From Terriglobus sp. (GTDB lineage: Bacteria > Acidobacteriota > Terriglobia > Terriglobales > Acidobacteriaceae), in NCBI GenBank assembly GCA_023265355.1, contig JAHFTZ010000122.1, positions 1 through 6,965 of the forward strand: a stretch of DNA of 6,965 nucleotides, written 5' to 3'. The position numbers and the translations under genes are program-made. The notes below the pieces were generated by a model, which had not been told where the DNA came from, ran no database searches, and worked only from the letters and a program-made list of their open reading frames with translations. Of the stretch, positions 1 to 6,553 are shown in pieces; position 1 is the first letter of the stretch; the number at the start of each line of letters is the position of its first letter.

Positions 1-2473
1 TGCTGTTCTTTGTCTTCGCGATTACTGAGGGTGGACCGGAGGCGACGATGCGTCCGCCTTCGTCGCCTGCGCCGGGGCAGATGTCGATGACCCAGTCACT
101 GGCGGCGATCATCTGCATGTCGTGTTCTACGACGAGGACGGTGTTTCCGGCGGTGACGAGGTTTTGCAGTTGGCGGTGGAGGCGTTCGACGTCGGAGGGG
201 TGGAGGCCGGTGGTGGGTTCGTCGAGGATGTAGAGCGTGTTGCCGCGTTCGGCGCGCTGGAGTTCGGTGGCAAGTTTGACGCGCTGTGCTTCGCCGCCGG
301 AGAGCTCGGTGGCGGGTTGGCCGAGGCGAAGGTAGCCTAGGCCGACGTCCTGCAGGACCTGGAGAGCGCGTGCGACGTGCGGCTCTTCTGCGAAGAAATC
401 TGCTGCTGCGTCTACGGTGAGGGCGAGCACGTCGGCGATGCTCTTTTCGCGGTAGAGAACTTCGAGGGTCTTTGCGTTGAAGCGCGCGCCGTGGCAGGTG
501 GGGCATGGGCTGTAGACGCTGGGGAGGAAGAGGAGTTCGACGCAGACGAAGCCTTCGCCTGTGCAGGTTTCGCAGCGGCCCTTGGACACGTTGAAGGAGA
601 AGCGGCCTGCGTCGTACTTGCGTGAGCGTGCGAGTTTTGTTGCAGCGAAGAGTTTGCGCACGTGATCGAAGAGGCCGGTATACGTGGCCATGTTGGAGCG
701 TGGGGTGCGGCCGATGGGTTTCTGATCGACGACGACGAGGCGGCGGATGTGTTCCATGCCGGATACGATTTTGCCGCCGGTGGTCACGATGGCTTCATGT
801 TCGAGGCCGTCTGCCTCTTCGTCTTCGGTCTGGAGCTTTTGGCCGAGGTGTTCGGCTACGAGATCGACGAGGACCTGGCTGACGAGCGTGGATTTTCCGG
901 AGCCGGAGACGCCTGTGACGGAGGTGAAGACGCCGAGGGGGAACTGTGCGTCGAGTGCTTCGAGGTTGTTGCGCGTGATGCCGCTGAGTTTGAGCCATGC
1001 CTTGGGTGTGCGGCGTTGCGCGTGAGACGGAGCGGCTGAGGTGAAGAGGTAGCGGCGCGTCTGCGACTCCGCAACAGATTCGAGGCCTGCGGGCGGCCCG
1101 GAGTAGAGGACTTCGCCGCCGTTGACGCCTGCGCCGGGGCCTACGTCGACGATCCAGTCGGCGCGGCGGATGACATCGAGTTCGTGTTCGACGACGAAGA
1201 TCGAGTTGCCGGAGCGTTTGAGTTCGTCGAGGGCGTCGAGCAGAGCCTCTGTGTCTGCGGGGTGAAGGCCTGCGGAGGGCTCGTCGAGGACGTAGACGAC
1301 GCCGAAGAGGTTGGAGTGCAGTTGCGTGGCGAGGCGGAGTCGCTGGAGTTCGCCGGGAGAGAGCGTGGGAGTGCTGCGTTCGAGCGAGAGATAGCCGAGG
1401 CCGAGGTTCAGCAGAACAGAGAGGCGCGCGGTGAGGTCGGCGGTGATGCGTTTGGTGACTTCGGTCTTTTCAGGATTCGCAGCGTGCGCATTGCCTCCGC
1501 TTACGGCGAAGGGAGAGAGCAGGGCGCTGAGGCGCTTGAGCGGAAGAGCGGCGATCTCTGCGATGTCGTGGCCTGCGAACTTGACGGAGAGCGATTCGGG
1601 GCGGAGGCGTTTGCCGTGGCATATGTCGCAGACGGTGGAGAGCATGTACTGCGCGACGCGCTTTTTCATGAGCGCGCTCTGTGTGTTCGCGAAGGTGGTG
1701 AGCACGTGGCGCTTCACGCCGGTGAAGGTGCCCATGTAGCTGGGCTCCATCTTGCGCTTGAGGGCCTGGCGGGTTTCTGCGGGCGTGAAACCGGCGTAGA
1801 CGGGCACCTGCGGCTGCTCTTCGGTGAAGAGAATCCAGTCGCGATCTTTCCTGGGTAGATCGCGCCAGGGGATGTCGACGTTGTAGCCGAGGGAGACGAG
1901 GATATCGCGCTGGTTCTGGCCTCCCCAGGCGGTGGGCCAGGCGGCGATGGCGCGTTCGCGGATGGTGAGCGAGGGGTCGGGCACCATGGTCTGTTCGGTG
2001 ACCTCGTAGACGCGACCGAGGCCGTGGCACTTGGTGCAGGCGCCTTCGGCGGTGTTGGAGGAGAAGGATTCCGCGTAGAGGAGAGGCTGATGGGGTGGGT
2101 AGTCTCCGGCGCGCGAGTAGAGCATGCGCAGGAGGTTGGAGAGCGTGGTGACGGAGCCGACGGAGGAGCGCGTGGTGGGTGCGCCGCGCTGCTGTTGCAG
2201 GGCGACTGCGGGTGGAAGGCCGTCGATGGAGTCGACCGCAGGCACGGAGAGTTGATGAAAGAGACGGCGTGCGTAGGGCGAGACGGATTCGAGATAGCGG
2301 CGCTGCGCTTCGGCGTAGAGGGTGCCGAAGGCGAGCGAGGATTTGCCTGAACCGGAGACGCCGGTGAAGACGACGAGGGAGTCGCGGGGGATGTCGACGT
2401 CCACGTTGCGCAGGTTGTGTTCGCGCGCGCCACGGACGCGGACGATGCCGTCATTTTTTGGTGTGAGTTTCAC
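1..2473 (-). CDS. UvrA2-type excinuclease ABC subunit A paralogue (3' end outside window)
   Basis: Double ABC ATPase of the UvrA family, a cytoplasmic DNA-damage recognition protein. Seen: 824 in-frame residues from a GTG start, cut by the window edge a little after [14 protein letters not shown], so probably only a short tail is missing. First Walker [10 protein letters not shown] (38-46), Cys pairs 146/149 and 282/285, first signature LSPGE (371-375) with [12 protein letters not shown] following, second Walker [10 protein letters not shown] (521-529), zinc finger C634-X2-C637-X19-C657-X2-C660, second signature LSGGE (724-728), Walker B ILDEP (D751, E752). From the LYSRAG motif to ACTKC there are only about 26 residues, where canonical UvrA carries the UvrB-binding domain of over 100. 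This is the hallmark of UvrA2/DrrC-type proteins, linked in known cases to tolerance of DNA-damaging drugs; that role is inferred here. The GTG was chosen because the family N-terminus (VRGAREHNL) begins just after it, no upstream in-frame ATG is apparent, and AAGGG precedes it. No frameshift was seen. Confidence 0.93.
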   Translation of the reverse strand, partial: MKLTPKNDGIVRVRGAREHNLRNVDVDIPRDSLVVFTGVSGSGKSSLAFGTLYAEAQRRYLESVSPYARRLFHQLSVPAVDSIDGLPPAVALQQQRGAPTTRSSVGSVTTLSNLLRMLYSRAGDYPPHQPLLYAESFSSNTAEGACTKCHGLGRVYEVTEQTMVPDPSLTIRERAIAAWPTAWGGQNQRDILVSLGYNVDIPWRDLPRKDRDWILFTEEQPQVPVYAGFTPAETRQALKRKMEPSYMGTFTGVKRHVLTTFANTQSALMKKRVAQYMLSTVCDICHGKRLRPESLSVKFAGHDIAEIAALPLKRLSALLSPFAVSGGNAHAANPEKTEVTKRITADLTARLSVLLNLGLGYLSLERSTPTLSPGELQRLRLATQLHSNLFGVVYVLDEPSAGLHPADTEALLDALDELKRSGNSIFVVEHELDVIRRADWIVDVGPGAGVNGGEVLYSGPPAGLESVAESQTRRYLFTSAAPSHAQRRTPKAWLKLSGITRNNLEALDAQFPLGVFTSVTGVSGSGKSTLVSQVLVDLVAEHLGQKLQTEDEEADGLEHEAIVTTGGKIVSGMEHIRRLVVVDQKPIGRTPRSNMATYTGLFDHVRKLFAATKLARSRKYDAGRFSFNVSKGRCETCTGEGFVCVELLFLPSVYSPCPTCHGARFNAKTLEVLYREKSIADVLALTVDAAADFFAEEPHVARALQVLQDVGLGYLRLGQPATELSGGEAQRVKLATELQRAERGNTLYILDEPTTGLHPSDVERLHRQLQNLVTAGNTVLVVEHDMQMIAASDWVIDICPGAGDEGGRIVASGPPSVIAKTKNS

Positions 2474-2477
2474 TGTG

Positions 2478-2482
2478 CCCTT
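2478..2482 (-). promoter_or_regulatory. Ribosome binding site of the uvrA-like gene
   Basis: AAGGG on the minus strand, 4 bases before the GTG at 2473-2471. It is a short Shine-Dalgarno match with tight spacing, and supports GTG as the start. No convincing -35/-10 pair was found upstream on this strand. Confidence 0.5.
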
Positions 2483-2540
2483 GGATGCGAGGGTTTGTGG
2501 ACGGGATCGCTGGTGGGGGACTCTCAGGTGGTTTGAGAGA

Positions 2541-2580
2541 AGAAGCAGATCCCTTCGCTTTGCTACGGGATGACAAAAGC
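2541..2580. repeat. Probable dispersed intergenic repeat unit
   Basis: The core reads CAGATCCCTTCGCTTTGCTA followed by CGGGATGACAAAAG. ATCCC (2549-2553) and GGGAT (2567-2571) form a 5-bp inverted repeat around a 13-base centre. From memory, closely similar units (cagatcc, ttcgct/tgct, ggatgaca) are scattered in many copies between genes in Acidobacteriota and some other phyla. Only one copy lies in this window, so repetition itself cannot be shown here. No transposase or target-site duplication was seen. Confidence 0.4.
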
Positions 2581-2665
2581 GGGCATGCTTTGATGACCGC
2601 AGAGAGGTCTTACGCCCGACTCCATGCTTATGGATAAATCTTTATGGAAGTAGCACGCGGTCGAC

Positions 2666-2695
2666 TTGATGGGTGGGTGGGACTCACGTTATGAA
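2666..2695 (+). promoter_or_regulatory. Candidate sigma70-like promoter for the kaiC-like/kinase operon
   Basis: TTGATG (2666-2671) is a 4/6 match to the -35 consensus, and TATGAA (2690-2695) a 4/6 match to the -10 consensus, separated by 18 bases. It would start transcription near 2702 and give a leader of about 95 bases before the TTG start. The spacer contains GGGTGGGTGGG. This rests on motif match and position only. Confidence 0.35.
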
Positions 2696-2755
2696 AGAAA
2701 AGAAGCCATTCATCGCCCCCTGTAGAGCATCCAACTAAGTCGCTACTCGCGATTG

Positions 2756-2782
2756 CCGGGGAATAGGGCTCGATTTTCCCGG
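2756..2782 (+). promoter_or_regulatory. Leader hairpin overlapping the kaiC-like ribosome binding site
   Basis: CCGGGGAA (2756-2763) can pair with TTTCCCGG (2775-2782), giving 8 pairs including one G-U, with an 11-base loop. The last two paired G residues (2781-2782) are the first two bases of the GGAGGAAGGA ribosome binding region. If the hairpin forms in the mRNA it would partly hide that site, though AAGGA (2786-2790) stays free. No riboswitch class is recognised. Confidence 0.4.
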
Positions 2783-2790
2783 AGGAAGGA
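2781..2790 (+). promoter_or_regulatory. Ribosome binding site of the kaiC-like gene
   Basis: GGAGGAAGGA is a strong purine-rich Shine-Dalgarno region. Its AAGGA part ends 7 bases before TTG 2798, the best spacing of the available starts. ATG 2807 would sit 16 bases away, and TTG 2753 lies upstream of the site. This decides the start in favour of TTG 2798. Confidence 0.65.
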
Positions 2791-2797
2791 ACTTAGC

Positions 2798-4294
2798 TTG
2801 GCGCAAATGGAATCTTCTACGACGGATATTGGTGCATTGAACCGGATCGATACCGGTGTGCATGGATTGAATGACATTCTGAACGGAGGTCTGCCGGGTG
2901 GGCAGATGTATCTGCTGGAAGGAGATCCGGGCACCGGAAAGACGACGCTGGCCATGCAGTTCATCATTGCGGGCGTACAGAAGGGCGAACGCTCTTTATA
3001 TGTGACTCTGTCGGAGTCCAAGGCGGAGTTGGAGGGTTCTGCGATCTCGCATGGGTGGGATATTGCGGAGCTGCCGATTGCGGAGTTTATCCCCGCAGAG
3101 GCAAGCCTTAGTCCGGAACAGCAGTACACGGTCTTTCATCCGAGCGAGGTGGAGCTGGCCGGAACGATTCAGAAGCTGACGCAGTTGATCGACGAGGTAA
3201 AGCCGGAGCGGCTGGTGATCGATTCGCTCTCGGAGCTTCGCCTGCTTGCGGCGGATACGATGCGGTACCGCAGGCAGTTGCTGGCGCTCAAGCACTTCTT
3301 TGTAGGGCGCGACACGACGGTTCTTCTGCTGGACGACCGTACGGCGGAGGGCAGCGACATGCAGTTGCAGAGCATTGCGCACGGCGTGATTCGTCTGGAG
3401 AAGATCGGGCGGACGTATGGCGTGACGCGGCGGCGGGTGGAGATTATCAAGCTGCGAGGAAGTGCGTATCGCGAGGGATATCACGACTACACCATCGTGA
3501 AGGGCGGCCTTCAGATTTATCCTCGCCTGATTGCGAACGAACACTCGACCACGTTTGCGGGGGAGCGGGTTCAGAGCATCCTGCCTGCGCTGGATGAGAT
3601 GTTCGGAGGCGGCATCAATCGCGGGTCTTCGACGCTGCTGATTGGACCTTCAGGAAGCGGAAAGTCCTCGCTGGCAATGGCGTATGCGTACGGTGCAGCG
3701 AAGCGAGGAGACCGTGCCATTGTGTATGCCTTCGATGAGATTCTTCGCACGGCGCAGGATCGTGCTGAGTCTCTGGGGATGGACGTTCGAATGGAGATTG
3801 AACGTGGAACGCTGGCGATGTCTCAGATCGATCCCGCGGAGCTTTCTCCCGGAGAGTTTGCATGGCAGATCCGGCGGGACGTGGAAGAGAAGGATACGCG
3901 CGTTGTGGTGATCGACAGCCTGAACGGTTTTCTGATGGCGATGCCGGGAGAGAACGATCTGAGTCTGCATCTGCACGAGCTTCTTGCGTTTCTCAATCAA
4001 AAAGGGGTGGTCACGTTCCTTATCTATACGCAGCATGGGCTGGTGGGAAGCATGTTGACGGAAGTGGATGTGAGTTATCTTGCAGATACCGTGATGCTGC
4101 TTCGTTATTTTGAGTCGGAGGGCTCGATCCGCCAGGTTCTTTCCATTGTGAAGCAGCGCGTCGGCCCGCATGAACGCACGCTGCGCGAGTTCACCATGAG
4201 CAGAGAGGGCCTGCTGATTGGGGAACAACTCAGTAATTTTCAGGGCCTGCTCACGGGCATTCCTAATCTCACGCTCAGTCCGATCAAGCAGTAA
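2798..4294 (+). CDS. KaiC-like double-domain ATPase (RecA/RAD55 superfamily)
   Basis: Cytoplasmic ATPase of 498 residues; cyanobacterial KaiC has 519. Two tandem KaiC domains are seen. Domain I has Walker A GDPGTGKTT (42-50) and Walker B LVIDS (139-143). Domain II has Walker A GPSGSGKSS (283-291) and Walker B VVVIDS (369-374). At the KaiC CII phospho-loop, TEVDVSYLADT aligns with KaiC TESHISTITDT, so Thr421 and Ser426 match T426 and S431 while Tyr427 replaces T432. The double-Glu motif is SE (72-73) in domain I and DE (313-314) in domain II. The C-terminus ends about 16 residues earlier than KaiC, shortening the tail that binds KaiA. The start TTG 2798 is set by the ribosome binding site; ATG 2807 and TTG 2753 are alternatives. 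The stop lies 17 bases before the histidine kinase gene, so the two are probably one operon. Family assignment is firm. A circadian role is not shown; non-cyanobacterial relatives are usually signalling ATPases of unknown output. Confidence 0.93.
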   Translation: MAQMESSTTDIGALNRIDTGVHGLNDILNGGLPGGQMYLLEGDPGTGKTTLAMQFIIAGVQKGERSLYVTLSESKAELEGSAISHGWDIAELPIAEFIPAEASLSPEQQYTVFHPSEVELAGTIQKLTQLIDEVKPERLVIDSLSELRLLAADTMRYRRQLLALKHFFVGRDTTVLLLDDRTAEGSDMQLQSIAHGVIRLEKIGRTYGVTRRRVEIIKLRGSAYREGYHDYTIVKGGLQIYPRLIANEHSTTFAGERVQSILPALDEMFGGGINRGSSTLLIGPSGSGKSSLAMAYAYGAAKRGDRAIVYAFDEILRTAQDRAESLGMDVRMEIERGTLAMSQIDPAELSPGEFAWQIRRDVEEKDTRVVVIDSLNGFLMAMPGENDLSLHLHELLAFLNQKGVVTFLIYTQHGLVGSMLTEVDVSYLADTVMLLRYFESEGSIRQVLSIVKQRVGPHERTLREFTMSREGLLIGEQLSNFQGLLTGIPNLTLSPIKQ

Positions 4295-4298
4295 GCCC

Positions 4299-4302
4299 GA
4301 GG
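4299..4302 (+). promoter_or_regulatory. Ribosome binding site of the histidine kinase gene
   Basis: GAGG lies 9 bases before ATG 4312, inside the 17-base gap after the kaiC-like stop. It supports the first of two nearby ATG codons (4312, 4318) as the start. Confidence 0.5.
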
Positions 4303-4311
4303 CCCGAAGTT

Positions 4312-5853
4312 ATGAGTATGGTTGTGCGCGTCATTGCTCCGATTGGACGCGACGCAGAATTGATCGTCGACTTGCTGCAACAGAACGGGATCTCCGCCGA
4401 AACCTGCACGGACCCCCTGTGCCTGCTTGGGGATGCGCCGATCGGTCCGCTTCTGATTGCGGAAGAGGCCCTCAATACGGAGACGGTGCGTGCCCTTGGG
4501 GAGTGGATGCGGAGCCAGCCGGCCTGGTCCGACCTGCCTGTTCTGATCCTGACGGGGAGCGGCCGAGAGACCTCGCGCACGGACCGACTCGAATTCGAGC
4601 GCCTTCCGCTGGGTTCGCCGGTGCTGCTGGAGCGTCCGATCCGGACAGCCACGCTTCTGAGCAGTGTGCGTGCGGCGCTGCGGGCACGGCAGCGTCAGTA
4701 CGAGATTCGCGATTCGTTCATCGCACGCGATGCGGCGCTGGCCGAGTTGCAACAGCAACGCGAGACGCTGCAGGTGGTTCTGGATAACTCCATCGTGGGC
4801 GTGATGATCGGGAGACAGCGCGGCAAGATCAGTTATGCGAACCAGGCGATCCTGCGTCTGCTGGGGTATACGGCTGAAGAAGTAGCCGAGGGCGGATTGC
4901 GATGGAGCGACATCAATACCCCTGAGTATGCGGATGTGGATCGCAGGGCCGAAGAGCAGATGCGAAGACATGGCGCGGTGGACTCGTATCACAAGGAGCT
5001 TCGGGCCAAAGACGGACGACGGATTCCTTTTCTCGTCGGTATCACCCTGATTCCATCGAAAGACTCCGGCGGCGGATCCGAGGATATGGCGGTCTTTCTG
5101 ACGGATATGTCGCGCCAGAAGCAGGCGGAGTCTGCACTGATCCAAAGCGAGAAGCTGGCTGCGGTGGGACGGCTTGCAGCTTCTATCTCGCACGAGATCA
5201 ATAACCCTTTGGAAGCGGTGACGAACATCCTTTACATCGTGGAGCAGACGGTCCACGATGCCGAGACGCGGCGCTACATGACGACGGCGCAGGCCGAGTT
5301 GCAACGGGTGAGCCAGATCGTCACGCATACGCTGCGCTTCCACCGCCAGGCGACGAACCCAAGAGCGCTTACGGCGGAGGAGCTGCTGGAGCCGACACTC
5401 GGGCTGCATCATGGAAGACTGGCAAACTCACACATTGAGGTGCAGCTGCATCACTGTGGCGCGCAGCAGATTGTCTGCTATGAGGGCGATATACGGCAGG
5501 TGTTGAACAACCTGATCGGGAACGCCATCGATTCCATGAAGACCGGCGGACGGCTTGTGATTCGCACGCGCGATGCGCGTCTTTGGAAGAGCAACGTCTC
5601 CGGTGTGCGCATCACGATTGCCGACACCGGCCATGGGATGACGCAGGAGGTGCGCAGGCGCATCTTCGAGCCGTTCTACACGACGAAGGGCATCAATGGG
5701 ACGGGCCTGGGTTTGTGGATCTCGCAGGGCATCGTGGAGAAGCATCATGGCTTGCTGCAGGTGCGCTCAAGACTTACGGTCGAGAATGGAACTGTGTTCA
5801 GTCTGTTTCTGCCGAGTGCGTTTCTGAGTGCGGAAGAGGTTCTGGTGAATTAG
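4312..5853 (+). CDS. Soluble histidine kinase: pseudo-receiver, PAS, HisKA, HATPase
   Basis: Two-component sensor kinase of 513 residues without membrane segments, so cytoplasmic. Residues 3-125 look like a receiver fold with a lost phospho-acceptor: where an active receiver has Asp at the end of strand 3 it reads LLIAEEAL, and the Lys region reads LLERPIRTATLL. A charged helical linker (126-152) leads to a PAS domain (about 153-275), then HisKA with H-box SISHEINNP (His294, predicted autophosphorylation site). The catalytic domain has N-box NNLIGNAID (399-407), G1 DTGHGM (438-443), F-box FEPFYTT (452-458) and G2 GTGLGL (463-468). All catalytic boxes are intact, so it should be active. No transmitter-linked receiver follows, and no response regulator gene is in the window. 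It is probably co-transcribed with the KaiC-like ATPase, which is a plausible regulator or partner (inferred from adjacency). The stop overlaps the stop of the convergent downstream gene by 4 bases. Confidence 0.95.
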   Translation: MSMVVRVIAPIGRDAELIVDLLQQNGISAETCTDPLCLLGDAPIGPLLIAEEALNTETVRALGEWMRSQPAWSDLPVLILTGSGRETSRTDRLEFERLPLGSPVLLERPIRTATLLSSVRAALRARQRQYEIRDSFIARDAALAELQQQRETLQVVLDNSIVGVMIGRQRGKISYANQAILRLLGYTAEEVAEGGLRWSDINTPEYADVDRRAEEQMRRHGAVDSYHKELRAKDGRRIPFLVGITLIPSKDSGGGSEDMAVFLTDMSRQKQAESALIQSEKLAAVGRLAASISHEINNPLEAVTNILYIVEQTVHDAETRRYMTTAQAELQRVSQIVTHTLRFHRQATNPRALTAEELLEPTLGLHHGRLANSHIEVQLHHCGAQQIVCYEGDIRQVLNNLIGNAIDSMKTGGRLVIRTRDARLWKSNVSGVRITIADTGHGMTQEVRRRIFEPFYTTKGINGTGLGLWISQGIVEKHHGLLQVRSRLTVENGTVFSLFLPSAFLSAEEVLVN

Positions 5854-6548
5854 CTGCCGGGGCGGTGATTGTCGCTTTCGAGAAATGCTTCGAGGTTTTC
5901 AAGCCGTCGCTGATCCACGCTCCGTCTGTAGATGATGAGCGAAACGACCATTAAGCCAAGAAGGCCAAGAAACAAACCGAAGACCAGATCCCCGCTTCCA
6001 CTACCGTTAAGCGTCAGGCCCATGCCCGTCGTATAGACAAAGAATGAGAAGATGACCGTTCCCATTCTGAAGGAGAGTCGGAGACTACCTTGCAATTCCT
6101 TCTTATAGAAGAAAAGCAGTTCCTCGTCGAGATCGGCACTCGATAACCCGTCCAGCCTCCGCCGTTCAAGTAACTGAGAGATGCCCAGAGAAAGCGATGC
6201 CAGCATTACCATGGCACAGCCGATACGCTCTTCCCAGTGTCTCGCAAAGAGAAGTTTGGCCAGTCCCTGTAGCAGCATTATGGTCGGCGAACTAAAGCTG
6301 GCCCTGCGACGTTTCCTTTCGACATACTCTCTCGCCATGGCGGGGACTTCCGCAAGCGAACGCAAGGGCGCTTCCCGCAGGACCAGCAGAACTCTCAAAC
6401 TGCCCAGCGCCCAGGTGAAAGCGGATAAGTCACTCTCGATAAACTCTGTTTCATGCAGCAGACCCAGCGCCCACTCTTTGCAGCCGGGCGAGGCGTACTT
6501 TACGACTGCGGTTGAGATCTTCAGAGCGAGTCTGCGGAGGAGGGTCAT
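5850..6548 (-). CDS. Unrecognised membrane protein, partner of PadR
   Basis: 232 residues; I do not recognise a named family. The N-terminal third is soluble-looking and includes KYASPGCKEWALGLLHETEF, a style I associate with uncharacterised acidobacterial proteins, followed by a hydrophobic stretch (about 43-57). Three clear hydrophobic segments follow: about 108-127, 163-181 and 187-207, the last ending in a basic IIYRR, then a charged 25-residue tail. The charged stretch 128-160 (ERRRLDGLSSADLDEELLFF) would sit between membrane spans. No signal peptide, enzyme motif or transporter motif was seen. The ATG is 5 bases after the padR stop, so the two form an operon with padR first. By analogy with PadR/DUF1700 pairs, the product could be the regulated membrane component, but no DUF1700 match is evident. 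Codon use is mixed, unlike the strongly C-ending uvrA-like gene. Confidence 0.85.
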   Translation of the reverse strand: MTLLRRLALKISTAVVKYASPGCKEWALGLLHETEFIESDLSAFTWALGSLRVLLVLREAPLRSLAEVPAMAREYVERKRRRASFSSPTIMLLQGLAKLLFARHWEERIGCAMVMLASLSLGISQLLERRRLDGLSSADLDEELLFFYKKELQGSLRLSFRMGTVIFSFFVYTTGMGLTLNGSGSGDLVFGLFLGLLGLMVVSLIIYRRSVDQRRLENLEAFLESDNHRPGS

Positions 6549-6553
6549 GGAGG

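Larger units (their letters stand above)
2474..2797. other. Divergent intergenic region between uvrA-like and kaiC-like genes
   Basis: A 324-base stretch with no gene I can support. Both flanking genes point away from it, so it must hold promoters for both. It contains a small inverted repeat (CTCTCA 2521-2526 / TGAGAG 2534-2539), a probable dispersed repeat (about 2541-2580), a short hairpin TCCAT-GCTT-ATGGA (2621-2634), a sigma70-like promoter candidate on the plus strand (2666-2695), and a hairpin running into the kaiC-like ribosome binding site (2756-2782). It is visibly more AT-rich than the genes around 2580-2720. Confidence 0.8.

Noticed and set aside
1184..1858. A 224-codon open frame on the plus strand inside the uvrA-like gene
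   Set aside because: It lies antisense to the continuous UvrA frame that covers signature LSPGE and both Cys pairs. Its Glu/Gly/Ala-rich translation mirrors C-ending codons on the other strand.
1714..2454. A 246-codon open frame on the minus strand starting ATGACGGCATC
   Set aside because: It is shifted relative to the true UvrA frame, and its Ser/Pro/Thr-rich translation has no UvrA motifs. It is not evidence of a frameshift, because the UvrA frame is unbroken.
2621..2647. Short hairpin TCCAT-GCTT-ATGGA as a terminator
   Set aside because: Only a 5-bp stem with no following T-run, and neither flanking gene ends here.
2671..2681. GGGTGGGTGGG as a G-quadruplex
   Set aside because: Only three G-runs are adjacent; the fourth run needed for an intramolecular quadruplex is missing.
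2753..2797. Extra 15 N-terminal residues of the KaiC-like protein from TTG 2753
   Set aside because: The segment is Arg-rich, contains the hairpin and the ribosome binding site itself, and has no upstream ribosome binding site of its own.
3650..4228. A 192-codon open frame on the minus strand opposite KaiC domain II
   Set aside because: Antisense to a clear Walker A/B domain, with no recognisable features.
4240..5412. A 390-codon open frame on the minus strand opposite the histidine kinase
   Set aside because: Arg/His/Leu-rich translation with no domain, fully antisense to a kinase with every catalytic box intact. It is a by-product of G/C-rich codon use.
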